From DATEZO01 sp035255485 (GTDB taxonomy: Bacteria; Pseudomonadota; Gammaproteobacteria; Burkholderiales; Burkholderiaceae_D), in contig DATEZO010000265.1 in the NCBI GenBank assembly GCA_035255485.1, forward strand, positions 1-13,634: DNA of 13,634 nt, in the 5' to 3' direction. This document shows positions 12,346 through 13,634 of the stretch, in pieces; position 1 is the first letter of the stretch, and each line of letters begins with the position of its first letter. The notes below the pieces were generated by a model. The model saw only the letters and a program-made list of their open reading frames with translations. It did no database searches and was not told where the DNA came from. The position numbers and the translations under genes are program-made.

Positions 12346-13634
12346 ATGCCCAGCAGCGTCCACCCAGCCTCCAGCTCTTCCCTGGAATCGTTTCCTTTTG
12401 CCGCATTGCATGACGAAATCAGCCACCAGCCCGCATCCTTGCGCGCGGCCATTACCACGGCCTATCGCCGCGATGAACCCGAAGCGGTGCAATGGCTGCT
12501 GTCATGCATATTACGCGATCCGGCATCGTACAACGCGACCCAGGCGCTGGCGCGCACACTGGTGGAAGCGGTACGCCAAAAACGCACCCGTGCTTCCGGC
12601 GTCGATGCGCTGATGCATGAGTTTTCATTATCCTCGGAAGAGGGCGTGGCGTTGATGTGCCTGGCCGAAGCCCTGCTGCGAGTGCCGGACCATCAAACCG
12701 CGGATCGCCTGATTGCCGACAAGATCAGCAAGGGCGACTGGAAGCGCCATCTGGGTGAGTCGCCGTCGCTGTTCGTCAATGCCGCGACGTGGGGCTTGCT
12801 GATCACCGGCAAGCTGGTTGGCACCAATAGCGAACAGGGGCTCGGCTCCGCGCTGACCAGGCTGATTGTAAAAGGTGGCGAGCCGCTGATCCGCAAGGGC
12901 GTCGATCTGGCGATGCGCATGCTCGGCAACCAGTTCGTGACCGGCCAGACCATTGACGAAGCGCTTGCCAACAGCCGCGACAATGAAGCGCGCGGCTACC
13001 GCTATTCGTATGACATGCTGGGTGAAGCGGCCCTGACCGACAAGGATGCGGCCGATTATTATGCGGCCTATGAAATGGCAATCCATGCAATCGGCCGCGC
13101 CTCGAACGGACGCGGCATCAAGGACGGCCCCGGGATTTCAGTCAAGCTGTCGGCGCTGCATCCACGCTATGTGCGTGCGCAGCATGCGCGCGTGATGCAG
13201 GAATTGCTGCCGCGCCTGAAGCAATTGCTGTTGCTGGCAAAGAAATACAACATCGGCCTGAACCTCGATGCGGAAGAAGCGGACCGCCTCGAACTGTCGC
13301 TCGATCTGATGGAAGCGCTGGCGTTCGATCCGGATCTGGCCGGTTTCGCCGGCATCGGTTTTGTAGTGCAGGCCTATCAGAAGCGCTGCCCGTTCGTGCT
13401 CGATTATCTGGCCGACCTGGCGCGCCGCAGCGGTCGCAAGTTCATGGTACGGCTGGTCAAGGGCGCCTACTGGGATGCCGAAATCAAGCGCGCGCAAGTG
13501 GACGGCATGCCGGGCTATCCGGTGTACACGCGCAAGGTCTACACCGACGTTTCCTATCTGGCCTGCGCCCAGAAACTGCTGGGCATGACCGATGTGATCT
13601 ATCCGCAGTTCGCCACCCACAATGCGCACACGCT
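12346..13634 (+). CDS. putA: bifunctional proline dehydrogenase / glutamate-semialdehyde dehydrogenase, 5' part
   Basis: PutA oxidises proline to pyrroline-5-carboxylate with FAD, passing electrons to quinone, and then to glutamate with NAD+. Only the first 429 codons are here; the frame is still open at the right edge, within the proline dehydrogenase barrel. Visible landmarks are the helical arm (about 20-215), RYSYDMLGEAAL (219-230), GPGISVKLSALHPRY (261-275, Lys267), LNLDAEEADRLE (305-316, Asp308), VRLVKGAYWD and IYPQFATHNAHT. Lys267 to Asp308 is 41 residues, as between Lys329 and Asp370 of E. coli PutA. No ribbon-helix-helix domain precedes the arm, and the in-frame DNA upstream does not encode one. 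ATG 12346 has GAGAG about 6 nt upstream. The aldehyde dehydrogenase half is beyond the window. Confidence 0.93.
   Translation, partial: MPSSVHPASSSSLESFPFAALHDEISHQPASLRAAITTAYRRDEPEAVQWLLSCILRDPASYNATQALARTLVEAVRQKRTRASGVDALMHEFSLSSEEGVALMCLAEALLRVPDHQTADRLIADKISKGDWKRHLGESPSLFVNAATWGLLITGKLVGTNSEQGLGSALTRLIVKGGEPLIRKGVDLAMRMLGNQFVTGQTIDEALANSRDNEARGYRYSYDMLGEAALTDKDAADYYAAYEMAIHAIGRASNGRGIKDGPGISVKLSALHPRYVRAQHARVMQELLPRLKQLLLLAKKYNIGLNLDAEEADRLELSLDLMEALAFDPDLAGFAGIGFVVQAYQKRCPFVLDYLADLARRSGRKFMVRLVKGAYWDAEIKRAQVDGMPGYPVYTRKVYTDVSYLACAQKLLGMTDVIYPQFATHNAHT

Noticed and set aside
12628..13629. Minus-strand frames opposite putA
   Set aside because: The plus strand is open from 12346 to the edge with unmistakable PutA motifs, so the reverse frames are shadows.
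1..13634. Mobile elements, CRISPR arrays, RNA genes, toxin-antitoxin or defence genes
   Set aside because: I looked for transposase or integrase motifs, regularly spaced repeats, tRNA-like folds and paired small genes and saw none that could be supported.

Overview
The window looks like chromosomal DNA of a high-GC betaproteobacterium, most likely Burkholderiales/Oxalobacteraceae. This is judged from the codon usage, the gene families and the close likeness of the Lrp protein to enterobacterial Lrp; no search was run. It holds eleven full or near-full protein genes plus two genes cut by the window edges. I see no rRNA, tRNA, CRISPR array, insertion sequence, phage gene or attachment site.

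Layout, left to right. (1) A minus-strand UbiD-family decarboxylase (32-1471) is followed, at the very left edge, by the first codons of another possible minus-strand gene. (2) Divergent from it, an EamA/DMT exporter (1587-2468) and a low-specificity L-threonine aldolase (2518-3597) form a plus-strand pair. A 17-codon reading frame bridges them with stop/start overlaps at both ends. (3) A minus-strand AI-2E/PerM-family membrane protein (3620-4678) converges on the aldolase. (4) A tight minus-strand operon follows: VirK/YbjX (DUF535) protein (6610-7560), membrane-anchored periplasmic thioredoxin-like protein (6044-6586) and CelD/FemAB-like acetyltransferase (4880-6025), with gaps of 23 and 18 nt. 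(5) A 342-nt gap separates it from a divergent secreted S9A prolyl-oligopeptidase-family enzyme (7903-10083). (6) A 93-residue inner-membrane protein (10212-10493, minus) with a very clear intrinsic terminator is divergent from a LysR-type regulator (10670-11620). (7) An Lrp-type regulator (11704-12162, minus) is divergent from putA (12346 to the right edge).

How the genes fit together. The Lrp/putA pair is a coherent proline-utilisation module. The visible PutA lacks the N-terminal ribbon-helix-helix DNA-binding domain of autoregulated PutA proteins, and the Lrp-type protein next door is the obvious substitute regulator. The LysR protein and the small membrane protein have the usual regulator/target geometry. 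The VirK-thioredoxin-acetyltransferase operon is the least explained part. All three proteins suggest work at the cell envelope, and it is my best candidate for an undescribed functional unit, though the sequence does not show what it does. Several starts are moved inward from the longest reading frame because a Shine-Dalgarno or a family-typical N-terminus supports the inner codon.
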